From CAXXOK01 sp963664595 (GTDB lineage: Bacteria > Bacillota > Clostridia > Christensenellales > Aristaeellaceae), in NCBI GenBank assembly GCA_963664595.2, contig CAXXOK010000011.1, positions 186,001 through 250,000 of the forward strand: 64,000 nucleotides of DNA. The letters run 5' to 3'. Of the stretch, positions 1 through 9,042 are shown piece after piece. Every line of letters begins with the position of its first letter. The stretch's first letter is position 1. The position numbers and the translations under genes were made by a program. Under the pieces are notes generated by a model. The model was not told where the DNA came from. It made no database searches and saw nothing but the letters and a program-made list of their open reading frames with translations.

Positions 1-204
1 ACCCGGCCGTGCCGGGGATCTCTGTAAGCCGCCGGGCGCAGGCGCTGCGGGATGAATCAGGCGGGGCGTTTCGTCTGTTATAGCGGAGGCGGGCAGCCGG
101 CAGGGCCCGCTATTACTTTTGTAACACATTCCTAAAAAAGGTTTAACGCGCATCATGCGGATATACGATATACTATAGATACAACATGTTGGGGGTTAAA
201 GAGA

Positions 205-1305
205 ATGGGACGCAGGAAAAACGCCTATATCTTCATGGATCAGAAGCCGAAACGCCATGCATCAGGGTGTTTGATATTGCTGCTCGCGGTGATTTTTGCC
301 GTGATTGCGCTTTCCATTCTGAGCAACAACCTGCTCAACCAGCGCCTGAGCCTGAAAACCGAGAAAGTACGCATCATGAACCTGAACTCCGGGTACAACA
401 ACTTTACCATTCTGCATATTTCCGATCTCCACGGCAGCGAGCTCGGCTTTGAAACCGACGAATGGAAGGACCTGCTGTTTGGCAACGGCTTTACCTCCGT
501 GGTGATGACGGGCGATATGGTGGGTGTGGGCGGCGATTACGCGCCGCTGGTGACGCTGATCAAAACCCTGCGGGAGATCAAGACCGATGTGCCGATCTAT
601 TTCATTGCGGGCGACGAGGACCCCACCCCCGTTCTCTCCACGCTGCACGGCAGCCCGGAGCCGCTGGCGGAGTGGGTGCGCGCGGCGCAGGCGGCGGGCG
701 CGGTGTATCTGGACCGCGCCGTGAGCCAGCAGGTGGGCAAGAAAACTGTGTGGTTCATCCCCGAAAACCTGTATTCCATCGGCCTGACCGACAACGCGGG
801 CATCCTGGGCATGGTGGCCACACTGGAGCGCCAAAAAGCGGAAATGGAGGCCAGCGGCAGGCAGTACGAGGCCGAGGGCGGCGCCAGCTACCGCGCGCTG
901 TGCTACCGGCTGGAGGCGTTTGAAGCCAGCGCCGGGGCCGTGGCCGCCATGCGGGAGGAAGACCTGCAGGTGGGTGTGATCCACATTCCGCTGGACGCCG
1001 ATTATGTGCGCGAGATGACCGAGTGGGCCGACGAGAACGAGGTATTTTCCTACCGCAACCTTTCGCTGGTGCTCTCGGGGCATTACTGCGGCGGGCAGTG
1101 GCGGCTGGGCAGCCTGGGGCCGCTGTATGTACCCGAAAGGGGCTGGTTTCCCGGCGACGACGGCATCGTAGGCATGATGCGCATCAACAACATTTCGCAG
1201 TATATCTCCGGCGGGCTGGCGGCCAGCGGCATCTACCCCATGCCGATGCGCTTTTTCAACGTGCCCAGCGTAACGCTGCTCAGCTATACGGCCAAGCTGG
1301 AATAA
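205..1305 (+). CDS. Membrane-anchored calcineurin-like metallophosphoesterase
   Basis: 366 residues. A hydrophobic segment at about residues 19-41 anchors a phosphoesterase domain that would lie outside the membrane. Metal-binding motifs are readable: DLHG (D74, H76), GD (103-104) and a C-terminal GHYCGGQW block near residue 290, typical of YkuE-type enzymes. The third motif, normally GNHD/GNHE, reads GDED at 136-139, so its histidine is missing. Start chosen at 205, behind a G-rich stretch at 188-193; an ATG at 235 lacks any ribosome site. A TATACT box lies at 169-174 without a convincing -35. Substrate unknown; the altered motif may mean weakened or changed activity. Confidence 0.8.
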   Translation: MGRRKNAYIFMDQKPKRHASGCLILLLAVIFAVIALSILSNNLLNQRLSLKTEKVRIMNLNSGYNNFTILHISDLHGSELGFETDEWKDLLFGNGFTSVVMTGDMVGVGGDYAPLVTLIKTLREIKTDVPIYFIAGDEDPTPVLSTLHGSPEPLAEWVRAAQAAGAVYLDRAVSQQVGKKTVWFIPENLYSIGLTDNAGILGMVATLERQKAEMEASGRQYEAEGGASYRALCYRLEAFEASAGAVAAMREEDLQVGVIHIPLDADYVREMTEWADENEVFSYRNLSLVLSGHYCGGQWRLGSLGPLYVPERGWFPGDDGIVGMMRINNISQYISGGLAASGIYPMPMRFFNVPSVTLLSYTAKLE

Positions 1306-1452
1306 ACGGGTCCTGCATCCATCGGGAGCCCTGCCCGCCAACCGGGCGCAGGCCGAATGCCAGGTGCCTATAGAATAGAACAAGGGGTACCGACGCGCAC
1401 AGGATTTCACTCATGATCCGCGAAACAGATAACAGAAACAAAAGGAGGTAGG

Positions 1453-2376
1453 ATGATGAAAACCATTCCTTTGGGTAAATCCGGCCTGCAGATACCCGCG
1501 CTGGCGGTGGGCTGCATGCGCATCAACAGGCTTTCCCCGTCCGAGGCGGAACGCTTTGTCCAAACCGCTATAGAAGAAGGCGCGATGTTTTTCGATCACG
1601 CGGATATCTACGGAAAGGGCGTCTGCGAGTCGATCTTTGCCGACGCTATCCACATGACGCCTGCCGTGCGCGAGACGGTTCTTCTGCAATCCAAGTGCGG
1701 CATCCGCCCCGGCGTGGCTTTTGATTTTTCAAAAGAGCACATTCTTGCCTCCGTGGACGGAAGCCTGCGGCGGCTGAAAACCGATTATCTGGACGTATTG
1801 CTTTTGCACCGCCCCGACGCCCTGGTGGAGCCGGAAGAGGTGGCCGAAGCGTTTGATGCGCTGCACGCCGCCGGGAAGGTGCGGCATTTCGGCGTATCCA
1901 ACCAAAGCCCTTATCAAATTCAGCTGCTGCAAAAGGCCGTTCGGCAGCCGCTGGTAGCCAACCAATTGCAATTGAGCATTACCAACGCCACCATGATCAC
2001 CCGCGGCCTGCACGTAAACATGCTGGACGACACCGCCCTGGACCGTGACGGCGGGGTGCTGGATTTCTGCCGCCTGCACGACATCACCATCCAGCCCTGG
2101 TCCCCCTTCCAGTTCGGCTTTTTCGAGGGCGTGTTCCTCGGCAGCGACCGGTATCCGGCGCTGAACGCGAAGATTGACGAGCTTGCGGCAAAGTACGGCG
2201 TAAGCCCCACCACGATTGTGATGGCGTGGCTGATGCGCCATCCGGCGCAGATGCAGCCTGTAACGGGCACCATGAACGCCGGTCGGCTGAGGGATTGCGT
2301 GCGGGCAGGCGGCATCCGTCTCACCCGGGACGAATGGTACGCGCTGCTGCTGGCCGCGGGCAACACCCTGCCCTGA
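1453..2376 (+). CDS. Aldo/keto reductase, YdhF-like
   Basis: 307 residues, a normal length for a single TIM-barrel NADPH-dependent aldo/keto reductase. The catalytic tetrad is visible as D48 and Y53 (in DHADIYG), K81 and H119 (in LLLHRPD). Such cytosolic enzymes reduce aldehydes or ketones to alcohols; the substrate cannot be told from sequence. A strong AGGAGGT site at about 1442-1448 supports the start at 1453, though the adjacent ATG at 1456 is equally possible. The stop lies 12 bases before the next gene, so the two are probably co-transcribed. Confidence 0.88.
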   Translation: MMKTIPLGKSGLQIPALAVGCMRINRLSPSEAERFVQTAIEEGAMFFDHADIYGKGVCESIFADAIHMTPAVRETVLLQSKCGIRPGVAFDFSKEHILASVDGSLRRLKTDYLDVLLLHRPDALVEPEEVAEAFDALHAAGKVRHFGVSNQSPYQIQLLQKAVRQPLVANQLQLSITNATMITRGLHVNMLDDTALDRDGGVLDFCRLHDITIQPWSPFQFGFFEGVFLGSDRYPALNAKIDELAAKYGVSPTTIVMAWLMRHPAQMQPVTGTMNAGRLRDCVRAGGIRLTRDEWYALLLAAGNTLP

Positions 2377-2388
2377 CCGCGAGAGACT

Positions 2389-3252
2389 ATGATTTATATT
2401 GATGTGTTTGAGTTTCCGGACGACGACCGGGAGACCGGGTTTATCTGCGGGGTGCGGCGCACCTGTTACGATTCGTTTTATCCATTCAAGGTGCTGTCCC
2501 GGCACGGGTTTGCACGGATTGATTTCGAGCCCGTGACCATCCTGTACGGGGGTAACGGATCGGGCAAAACCACGGCGCTGAACGTGATTGCCGAAAAGCT
2601 GGGCGTGAAGCGGGAGGCGGTATACAACCGCTCCAACTTTTTCCCCGATTATGTGGAGATGTGCGGCGTACACCGCAAGGCCGCCGTGCCGACGCAGGCC
2701 GCCATTATCACCAGCGACGATGTGTTTGATTATATGCTCAACATCCGCAACCTCAACGAGGGCATCAACCGCAAACGCGAGGAAATTTTCGAGGAGTACC
2801 TTGAGGCGAAGTACTCCGATTTTCAGTTGAAATCCATGGCGGATTACGAGCAGCTAAAAAAGGTGAACACCACCCGCCGCAAAACCCAATCCAAATTCGT
2901 GCGGGGAACCCTGATGGACAATGTGCGCACGTTTTCCAACGGTGAAAGCGCGCACCGCTATTTTGTAGAGAAAATCGAGGAAAACGGCCTCTATCTGCTG
3001 GACGAGCCCGAGAACAGCCTTTCTCCCGCGCGCCAGCTGGAGTTAAAGCAGTATATTGAGGATTCCGCACGCTTTTTCGGCTGCCAGTTCATCCTGTCCA
3101 CCCACTCCCCTTTTATGCTTTCCATGCGCGGGGCGAAGATTTACGATCTGGATTCCGATCCCGTGGACATCAAACGCTGGACAGAGCTTGGCAACGTGCG
3201 CGCGTACTATGACTTTTTTAAAGAGCATGCGGAAGACTTCGAACGGCGCTAG
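2389..3252 (+). CDS. AAA-family ATPase (RecF/SMC-like, AAA_21 type)
   Basis: 287 residues. The Walker A motif GGNGSGKTT is at about 54-62 and Walker B LLDEPENSLSP near 201-211, followed by STHSPF, the H-loop/switch of ABC-type ATPases. The first 50 residues match the N-terminal strand seen in stand-alone ATPases of this group. It lacks a coiled-coil arm, and no nuclease (TOPRIM) domain or partner gene is present, so it does not look like an OLD-type defence nuclease. It follows the aldo/keto reductase by 12 bases. Biological role unknown. Confidence 0.8.
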   Translation: MIYIDVFEFPDDDRETGFICGVRRTCYDSFYPFKVLSRHGFARIDFEPVTILYGGNGSGKTTALNVIAEKLGVKREAVYNRSNFFPDYVEMCGVHRKAAVPTQAAIITSDDVFDYMLNIRNLNEGINRKREEIFEEYLEAKYSDFQLKSMADYEQLKKVNTTRRKTQSKFVRGTLMDNVRTFSNGESAHRYFVEKIEENGLYLLDEPENSLSPARQLELKQYIEDSARFFGCQFILSTHSPFMLSMRGAKIYDLDSDPVDIKRWTELGNVRAYYDFFKEHAEDFERR

Positions 3253-3299
3253 CGGCATGAACATCGCATTTTACAGACCATCGCGGCCCGGAGAAACAG

Positions 3300-3878
3300 C
3301 TACAGGAACAGCGAAACGGCACAGTATAAAAGCAGCAGCGCCATCACAGCGTTGGTTGTTTTTCTGTATTTGGAAAAAAGCAGCTTGAACACGCTGCCAA
3401 ACGTAGCCCAGCACAGCGTGGAAACGAAGCCGAAAAACGCGAGCAGCACTGCCAATCCACCCAAAATCAGCGGCTGCCCGTGATAGGCCGGCAGGATGTA
3501 CGTTTCCAGCGAAACGATCGCGTACATGAATCCCTTTGGATTCACAAACTGCAGCAGGAATGCGGTCCAAAATCCGGTTTTCAGGCTGCTTTCCTCCTGG
3601 ATGCCCGTGCTCTTCCACGTTTTCCAAGCCAGGTACAGCATATAGGCCGCCCCGATAAAACGCATGGGCATTTCGATGGACGGAAGCGCGGAATACAGCG
3701 TGGTGCTGAGCACCGTGCACAGCACCATCACCGTAGAAAACCCGGCCAGCACCCCGAAGCTGAACGGCACCGAACGCTTGATTCCCAGCCGTCCCGCATT
3801 GGACAGCGACATGATATTGTTCGGACCCGGCGTAAACGCCGTGATCAGCGCATAGGGTAAAAAACTCATCCAATTCAT
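3300..3878 (-). CDS. LysE/RhtB-family amino-acid exporter
   Basis: 192 residues, about six membrane segments, with the family signature TPGPNNIMSLSN close to the N-terminus. Members export amino acids or related small molecules across the cytoplasmic membrane. Start placed at 3878 (MNWMSF) because a GGAGGT site ends 7 bases upstream; longer starts at 3893 and 3992 would cover that site and the promoter. It is divergent from an XRE-cupin regulator, and two copies of a 12-bp repeat cover its promoter, so local repression by that regulator is likely. Confidence 0.87.
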   Translation of the reverse strand: MNWMSFLPYALITAFTPGPNNIMSLSNAGRLGIKRSVPFSFGVLAGFSTVMVLCTVLSTTLYSALPSIEMPMRFIGAAYMLYLAWKTWKSTGIQEESSLKTGFWTAFLLQFVNPKGFMYAIVSLETYILPAYHGQPLILGGLAVLLAFFGFVSTLCWATFGSVFKLLFSKYRKTTNAVMALLLLYCAVSLFL

Positions 3879-3940
3879 TGGCTTGACCTCCATCCCGGCA
3901 GCGTGTACGATATGGATGAGCTTTCCCATCCCCGCAAAAT

Positions 3941-3973
3941 TTATTATATTGTACTTATGTATTATTATATTGT
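3941..3973. promoter_or_regulatory. Twin 12-bp direct repeat, candidate operator
   Basis: TTATTATATTGT occurs at 3941-3952 and again, identically, at 3962-3973. The copies are 21 bp apart (two helical turns), so both face the same side of the DNA. One copy overlaps the -10 and the other the -35 of the exporter promoter. The obvious candidate to bind is the divergent XRE-cupin regulator. Confidence 0.55.
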
Positions 3974-3976
3974 CAA
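3948..3976 (-). promoter_or_regulatory. Promoter of the LysE exporter gene
   Basis: Reading the minus strand: -35 TTGACA (3976-3971), 17-bp spacer, -10 TACAAT (3953-3948). It is a near-consensus sigma-A promoter about 70 bases ahead of the exporter start. Confidence 0.7.
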
Positions 3977-3991
3977 CAGGGGGATTCGCCA

Positions 3992-4540
3992 TTGGATATC
4001 ACCCAAACAACAGCCCGTAATGTGAAAGCCGCACGCGAGATGCGCCAGCTGACGCTGGACGCCGCCGCCGCGCTGACCGGAGTATCCCGAAGCATGCTGG
4101 CGCAGATTGAAAAAGGCGATGTAAACCCCACGATCTCTCTCCTGTGGAAGATCGCCAACGGGTACAAAGTTTCGTTTTCATCGCTGCTGGAAAGCGCCGT
4201 GCATCACGATACGGTGGTCACTTGCTCCGCTCCCGTGATGGAGGACGACAAGGGCCTGGTGCTGAACTATACCACGTTTCCGTTTGACGACCAAAAGCTG
4301 TTTGAAATGTACCGTGTGCTGATCAGGCCGGGCGGATTTTTGCAGGCGGAACCGCATCTGTCGCTATCTGAGGAGTTTGTAACGGTATTCCAGGGCCGTG
4401 TGGAGATCACAGCCAGCGATCACGTATATTGCCTGAGCCTTGGGGATTCCCTGCGGTTTAAAGCAGACCAGCGGCACAGCTACCGCAACACCGGCGAAGG
4501 GGAAGCGGTGCTGAGCTTGCTGATCTCCTATTCCAAGTAG
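3992..4540 (+). CDS. XRE-family regulator with C-terminal cupin domain
   Basis: 182 residues. An N-terminal helix-turn-helix (about 8-62) carries the typical LTGVSRSMLAQIEKG recognition region. A short linker leads to a cupin beta-barrel (about 105-180), which usually senses a small ligand. TTG start with an AGGGGGA site 8 bases upstream; no in-frame ATG fits better. Regulators of this build commonly control an adjacent amino-acid or polyamine gene. Here the divergent LysE exporter is the likely target and the shared intergenic repeats the likely binding sites; autoregulation is probable. Confidence 0.85.
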   Translation: MDITQTTARNVKAAREMRQLTLDAAAALTGVSRSMLAQIEKGDVNPTISLLWKIANGYKVSFSSLLESAVHHDTVVTCSAPVMEDDKGLVLNYTTFPFDDQKLFEMYRVLIRPGGFLQAEPHLSLSEEFVTVFQGRVEITASDHVYCLSLGDSLRFKADQRHSYRNTGEGEAVLSLLISYSK

Positions 4541-5039
4541 CGTGTATCCCCTGTATTCTCTGTATTCTCTGCTCACAACAGCATTGTATTAGCATTTATA
4601 ACCGCTTGTACTTGCAGTAGATCATCCTGCGTGGGTTTGTTGTAAACCGCTTCTCCTTAAACCAGCGGGATTCCCCATAATCCCGCTAGTCAGCTTCAAT
4701 GACACAGTTCATATGGTAAAAGTTGTATGCGTACATCTCAGTATTTTTTATTATAGCAGGCAATATGGGAAGCCCCTGCGCATTGCCCTGTCCTGATTCC
4801 GCTTGTTTGGAATTCCCAGAGCCTTTACCTCTACGATAGGGCTATCACTTTTAGGGTTGAACAAATCCAATTTAGCAGATATAAGGCATGGCAGCATACC
4901 TGTGTTTATGGAACGTTGATTTACAGTATATCCCATTGCTTTTCACACCATACCGATCAAATTTTCACTTGGATTTTCACCCAAAACCCTTTACAAACCC
5001 ATTTCCATATGATATATTATATCTCGCTCAACTAAATAC
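4541..5039. other. Gene-free stretch before tRNA-Ala
   Basis: No convincing gene. A 9-bp inverted repeat (4664-4672 with 4679-4687) could be a weak terminator of the XRE gene but has no T-run. A 61-codon open frame at 4751-4936 on the minus strand has no ribosome site and no recognisable family. Confidence 0.5.
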
Positions 5040-5115
5040 GGGGCATTAGCGCAGTTGGTAGCGCACAACACTGGCAGTGTTGGGGTCAGGAGTTCGAGTC
5101 TCCTATGCTCCACCA
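5040..5115 (+). tRNA. tRNA-Ala(GGC)
   Basis: A full cloverleaf can be drawn: acceptor stem GGGGCAT with ATGCTCC, D stem GCGC/GCGC, anticodon stem CAACA/TGTTG with loop CTGGCAG (anticodon GGC, reading GCC), T stem AGGAG/CTCCT with loop TTCGAGT. The CCA end is encoded. A terminator follows directly. Confidence 0.95.
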
Positions 5116-5117
5116 GA

Positions 5118-5158
5118 CCGCAATCCTTTGCAAGATAAGGGATTGCGGGTTTTCTTTT
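5118..5158 (+). terminator. Terminator after tRNA-Ala
   Basis: Stem CCGCAATCC (5118-5126) with GGATTGCGG (5140-5148), followed by GTTTTCTTTT. Confidence 0.85.
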
Positions 5159-5263
5159 ATCAAGCAAATTGCTACGCAATCTACCATTTGACAGTAGTTT
5201 TGACAGCAACCCAGCTTTTTTAGGGGTGAAACCTCAGCAATTCACATATTATTCTCAGAAATC

Positions 5264-5358
5264 CATGACAAAAATGACAAAAGCACTCAAACCCTTATCA
5301 CGCAACAAATAAAAGTATGCCAAAAGGCAAAAAGCATACATGACAACCATGACAAAAG
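5264..5358. repeat. Paired ATGACA direct repeats flanking a small dyad
   Basis: A 20-base block at 5264-5283 recurs at 5339-5358 with 18 of 20 identical; each block contains two ATGACAA motifs. Between them lies a GTATGC/GCATAC dyad (5315-5320, 5334-5339). The rest of 5159-5432 holds no gene. The position just behind a tRNA suggests a recombination or regulatory site, but no integrase is near. Confidence 0.45.
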
Positions 5359-5432
5359 GTCATCTAGCGAGAACATTTTCTGTTGTCTACATACATAAGT
5401 TTGTATGTCTCATTTCTAGCTGTACATATTAT

Positions 5433-5804
5433 CTAGGACGATACTAGATTAACAATATATTCCACATAATGCGATCTCGAATTCAGATTCATATATTCTT
5501 TAACGATTTCCGCCAACCAATCGTCTTTCTGCTGTTTCTCTAAATAGTCAAGCAATGCTTGAACTTGTTCTTTGGGATAAGATGGCAAACATGCCATAAA
5601 ATAATCATAAATAACCTTGTTAAGCTGGTCGTTTTTCATCTCTGTCTTTATCATTTCTCCAAGGTACTCTGTAATCCAATAATTGTGATGGCTTTCCTTT
5701 AAAAAAACGAAACTGAATCTGAGGTTTTCTATAACGTCACCGTAGAAATTGATCTGGTAAGGATACTTCCACAAACTTTTACGTGCGCGCAAGTATGCTA
5801 TCAC
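5433..5804 (-). CDS. Hypothetical protein, possibly a gene fragment
   Basis: 123 residues, GTG start, no clear ribosome site. The product is rich in Tyr, Leu and Lys and looks helical, and its coding sequence is clearly more AT-rich than the genes around it. I recognise no family. It may be the C-terminal remnant of a longer acquired gene; bases 5805-6058 upstream contain no readable continuation. The start and reality of this gene are uncertain. Confidence 0.4.
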   Translation of the reverse strand: MIAYLRARKSLWKYPYQINFYGDVIENLRFSFVFLKESHHNYWITEYLGEMIKTEMKNDQLNKVIYDYFMACLPSYPKEQVQALLDYLEKQQKDDWLAEIVKEYMNLNSRSHYVEYIVNLVSS

Positions 5805-6058
5805 TTGCTATCATTTACTCATCATCACTACACATGCACAAACCTCAACATGCGCTAGACGAAATGACAAATAAACAGACAGCAGAATGTGGATTCACAG
5901 AGTTGCGTCCGAAACTCTGGGTCGAGTATAATCAAGTTCGCAATTTCATTGTATTCCATCAAAATGCGATATAAAAAAAACCAGAAATCGAACAGCTGGT
6001 GACGTTTATTTTCGTAAGAGCGTTCGGGGCACTGGTGCAAAATTTCTTCTTTAGTATT

Positions 6059-8950
6059 CTACTTAGCCTGTACAGCCGTTACAAACACATCTACGATTTG
6101 TGGGTCAAAGTGAGTTCCGGAGCATCTATTGATTTCTGCAATGGCATCCGCTTTACTTAACGCCGTTTTATAGCTTCTATTACTGGTCATGGCATCATAA
6201 GCATCAGCGATTGCGATTATTCTTGCCTCCAAAGATATTGCTTCGCCTTTCAGCCCCTTTGGGTACCCTGTCCCATCCCATTTTTCATGATGCTCGTGAA
6301 TAAATTGTGCCAATTTCGCAAACTCCTTGATTGAGCTGAGGATACGCCAGCCTGCCTCAGGGTGTTTTCTGATCTCTTCCCATTCGAGATCATTTAGTTT
6401 TTCAGACTTATTAAGAACAGTATCCTCTATGCCAATCTTACCGATATCATGGATTAGCCCTGCGATTCGAATCTGTTTCACATCATCCATATCCAAGTTC
6501 ATCTTAACCGCAATTGATTCGCAGAGTTTACTCACTCTCTTTGAATGCAGGGATTCCCGGCTGCTTTTTTCAAATAACGTGTTCATCACAATATCGATTG
6601 CTTCACTCCGCATACTGGCACGTTCGAATATCTTGTGTGTATACATATGGTTTTCTGCGTTTTCCAATATATCCGATATGTTTTGTTCGCTATTATCCTT
6701 CGTATCATATCCAATTGATATAGATAGTTTTACGCCAGCAATTTTCTCTTTTGACGCCCGAGATTCTATGCGGTTAACTATTTGCCTCGTTTTTGATGGA
6801 TCTGTTTTCGGTAATATTATAACAAATTCGTCCCCGCCAAGCCTGGCAACAATATCGTCTCCCCGGCATGTTTTCCTGATGACTTCTGCCGTTTTTGTGA
6901 GAACTGTATCCCCGGTGGCATGCCCGAAAGAATCGTTAATGAACTTCAATCCGTTAACATCGGCCATTAAAAGAGAAAGCGGAAGATTCCGATCTGTATC
7001 CAATCTTCTTAACTCTTCTTCAAAAAATCTTCTGTTATATATGCCTGTCAGGCTATCATGATAATTCTGATGTATGAGTTTGTCTTCCGCGGTTTTTCGA
7101 ATAGTAACGTCTTTTCCAAAACAAATAATACGAGTGGCCGAGAGCTTTGCAGAAGAAATGTTCCACCATTTAATAGAGCCGTTTTTTTGCTGGTACTGAA
7201 ATTCTCCTTTCGCAAAACCGCTTTTCAATACATTCATTATATGTCTCTTGCAAGCCGTTTTGTACTTCCCCAAGAGTAACTCGCTGGTATTCATCGTTAA
7301 AAGCTCTTCTTTACTGTATCCTGTAATCTCCTCTGCGGCTTTATTGGCCTCAATAAACTGCCCCTTCTCGTCGGTGATAAACACCCCGTCAGGCGCGTTT
7401 TCGATATAACTGCTATACTTTTGTTCACTTTCTTTGAGAGCCAATTCTGCCGCTTTCAATTTTGTTATATTATGGCTGTAAATACGGAAGACCGCCAATG
7501 ATTTGATGTAATAAACAGTCTGCAGGTAGTAACAGTCCCCGACCATAATTTCCCGCGCAATCGTATCGGCCTCTTGAGCCAATAATTGCTCAACGGAAGC
7601 TTTCCAACCTGCCAGAAATGGATGGCGGATGCCCATCGCCTCTAAATCAGGGAATAAATGTTGCGCCGCTGCATTGGAATAATTGATGTTCCCATCAATG
7701 TTGAGTTCGATGATCGGGTCCGTGTTGAGCAGAGGGAACGATGCGAGTCGCGCAATGATTTTCTCAGACTTGATGCGTTCCGTAATATCCCGGATGTTGC
7801 ATTGGATCACATCTTTGTGGTCTTCAGAATATACGTTGCTGACAAATTCGACCTCGATTGTTTCTCCTTTCGATGTTTGAAGTGGCATATCTTCGTATCG
7901 AATATATTTTTGTTTTTGTAGCTCTGCGAAGTTTCCCTTATTGGGTATAATATCTTTGAATGATCCGATTTCCCATATCTTCTTTTGCATAAACGCTTCT
8001 TTTGAATAGCCCAGCAACTTGATCAGGAACGGGTTTACATCATCTATTTCCCCTGTGTTCACGTCCAAAATAATGATGCCGTCTTTTGCGGTTTCAAACA
8101 GCCGCCTATAGCGAGTCTCTGAAGCCTGTAATTGTTCCCAGACGTTTTTTTGTTCGGTGATGTCCTCAAAAACAACACATATTTGTTCGGGTGACTTAGA
8201 AGGGCGATATGCATTGCAATGATACCATCCTTTTGTCGGTTCATGATACATATCGAACACCTTGGCAACACCTGTAACTGCGACCGCTCCGTAAACTTCA
8301 AGCCAGCTTGCTTCAGTGCCCGGCCATACATCATATACGTCTTTACCCCTGACTTCTTCCAGTGTTAATCCTGTAATTTTCTGATACGCTTTATTGAAAT
8401 AGCCAAACTTATAACTTATATATTTGCCGTCTTCATCAAAAACAGACTCGTAGACAACAATTGCAGAAATCATGTTTTTCAACAACACTGCAAGCTCTTT
8501 TTCGGCAATAGCACGCTCTGTCGCACGTTTTGCTTTCTGTTTATTGGCAATAACGAGCTCTGCTGCACGCTTTGCTTTCTGTTTATTGGCAATCACCAAC
8601 TCTGCTGCACGCTTTGCTTTCTGTTTATTGGCAATCACCAACTCTGCTATACGCTTTGCTTTCTCTTCATTGGCAATCACCAACTCTGCTACGCGCTTTG
8701 CTTTCTCTGAGTTTTGAAAGGCCAGCTCTTTATTGGCAATAACAAGCTCTGCTGCACGCTTTGCTTTCTCTTCATTGGCAATCACCAACTCTGCTACGCG
8801 CTTTGCTTTCTCTGAGTTTTGAAAGGCCAGCTCTTTATTGGCAGCAATCAGCTCTGCTGAACGTTTATCATTTTCTATGGGTATTTTTCGTAATGGCTTC
8901 CCTTGCTTTTTGGGTGCCACTTTATTTGACTGCTTTCTGATTTTATCCAT
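6059..8950 (-). CDS. PAS-GGDEF-HD-GYP cyclic-di-GMP signalling protein
   Basis: 963 residues, no membrane segment or signal peptide. Residues 31-152 form a heptad-type repeat (coiled coil). About four PAS domains follow (roughly 155-270, 275-400, 400-490, 500-620), then a GGDEF domain with intact GGDEF and an RGDD inhibitory site five residues before it. It ends in an HD-GYP domain (about 790-963) with HDIGKIGI and HHEKWDGTGYP. GGDEF domains make c-di-GMP and HD-GYP domains hydrolyse it, so the protein may do both, set by PAS-bound ligands. No response regulator is adjacent. The start at 8950 has only a weak ribosome site. It lies next to envelope and stress genes, which c-di-GMP often controls. 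Confidence 0.93.
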   Translation of the reverse strand: MDKIRKQSNKVAPKKQGKPLRKIPIENDKRSAELIAANKELAFQNSEKAKRVAELVIANEEKAKRAAELVIANKELAFQNSEKAKRVAELVIANEEKAKRIAELVIANKQKAKRAAELVIANKQKAKRAAELVIANKQKAKRATERAIAEKELAVLLKNMISAIVVYESVFDEDGKYISYKFGYFNKAYQKITGLTLEEVRGKDVYDVWPGTEASWLEVYGAVAVTGVAKVFDMYHEPTKGWYHCNAYRPSKSPEQICVVFEDITEQKNVWEQLQASETRYRRLFETAKDGIIILDVNTGEIDDVNPFLIKLLGYSKEAFMQKKIWEIGSFKDIIPNKGNFAELQKQKYIRYEDMPLQTSKGETIEVEFVSNVYSEDHKDVIQCNIRDITERIKSEKIIARLASFPLLNTDPIIELNIDGNINYSNAAAQHLFPDLEAMGIRHPFLAGWKASVEQLLAQEADTIAREIMVGDCYYLQTVYYIKSLAVFRIYSHNITKLKAAELALKESEQKYSSYIENAPDGVFITDEKGQFIEANKAAEEITGYSKEELLTMNTSELLLGKYKTACKRHIMNVLKSGFAKGEFQYQQKNGSIKWWNISSAKLSATRIICFGKDVTIRKTAEDKLIHQNYHDSLTGIYNRRFFEEELRRLDTDRNLPLSLLMADVNGLKFINDSFGHATGDTVLTKTAEVIRKTCRGDDIVARLGGDEFVIILPKTDPSKTRQIVNRIESRASKEKIAGVKLSISIGYDTKDNSEQNISDILENAENHMYTHKIFERASMRSEAIDIVMNTLFEKSSRESLHSKRVSKLCESIAVKMNLDMDDVKQIRIAGLIHDIGKIGIEDTVLNKSEKLNDLEWEEIRKHPEAGWRILSSIKEFAKLAQFIHEHHEKWDGTGYPKGLKGEAISLEARIIAIADAYDAMTSNRSYKTALSKADAIAEINRCSGTHFDPQIVDVFVTAVQAK
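8495..8860 (-). repeat. In-gene heptad repeat (14- and 21-residue units)
   Basis: Residues 31-152 of the c-di-GMP protein are built of units such as AAELVIANKQKAKR (14 residues, 42 bp), alternating with 21-residue units that add an ELAFQNS-type heptad. Unit lengths stay multiples of seven, as expected for a coiled-coil signalling helix. The near-identical DNA copies suggest recent expansion. Confidence 0.85.
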
Positions 8951-9042
8951 ATAGCTTTACACGACTTCTCACTTTTCCTGTTATCGAGTAGCTTCTCATC
9001 ATCTTTCGGTATGACTTCGCTGATTTTGTTAAATCTGTTGGT

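Noticed and set aside
262..1410. 382-codon open frame on the minus strand
   Set aside because: It mirrors the metallophosphoesterase gene; His/Arg/Ala-rich composition typical of antisense frames in G+C-rich DNA, no ribosome site, no motifs.
2389..3252. Defence (OLD-type or retron-type) ATPase system
   Set aside because: No nuclease domain, reverse transcriptase or partner gene is adjacent.
4751..4936. 61-codon gene on the minus strand
   Set aside because: No ribosome site, no family, and located in a spacer with no coding signature.
5855..6040. 61-codon gene on the minus strand upstream of the 123-residue hypothetical protein
   Set aside because: Composition is unlike a folded protein and there is no ribosome site.
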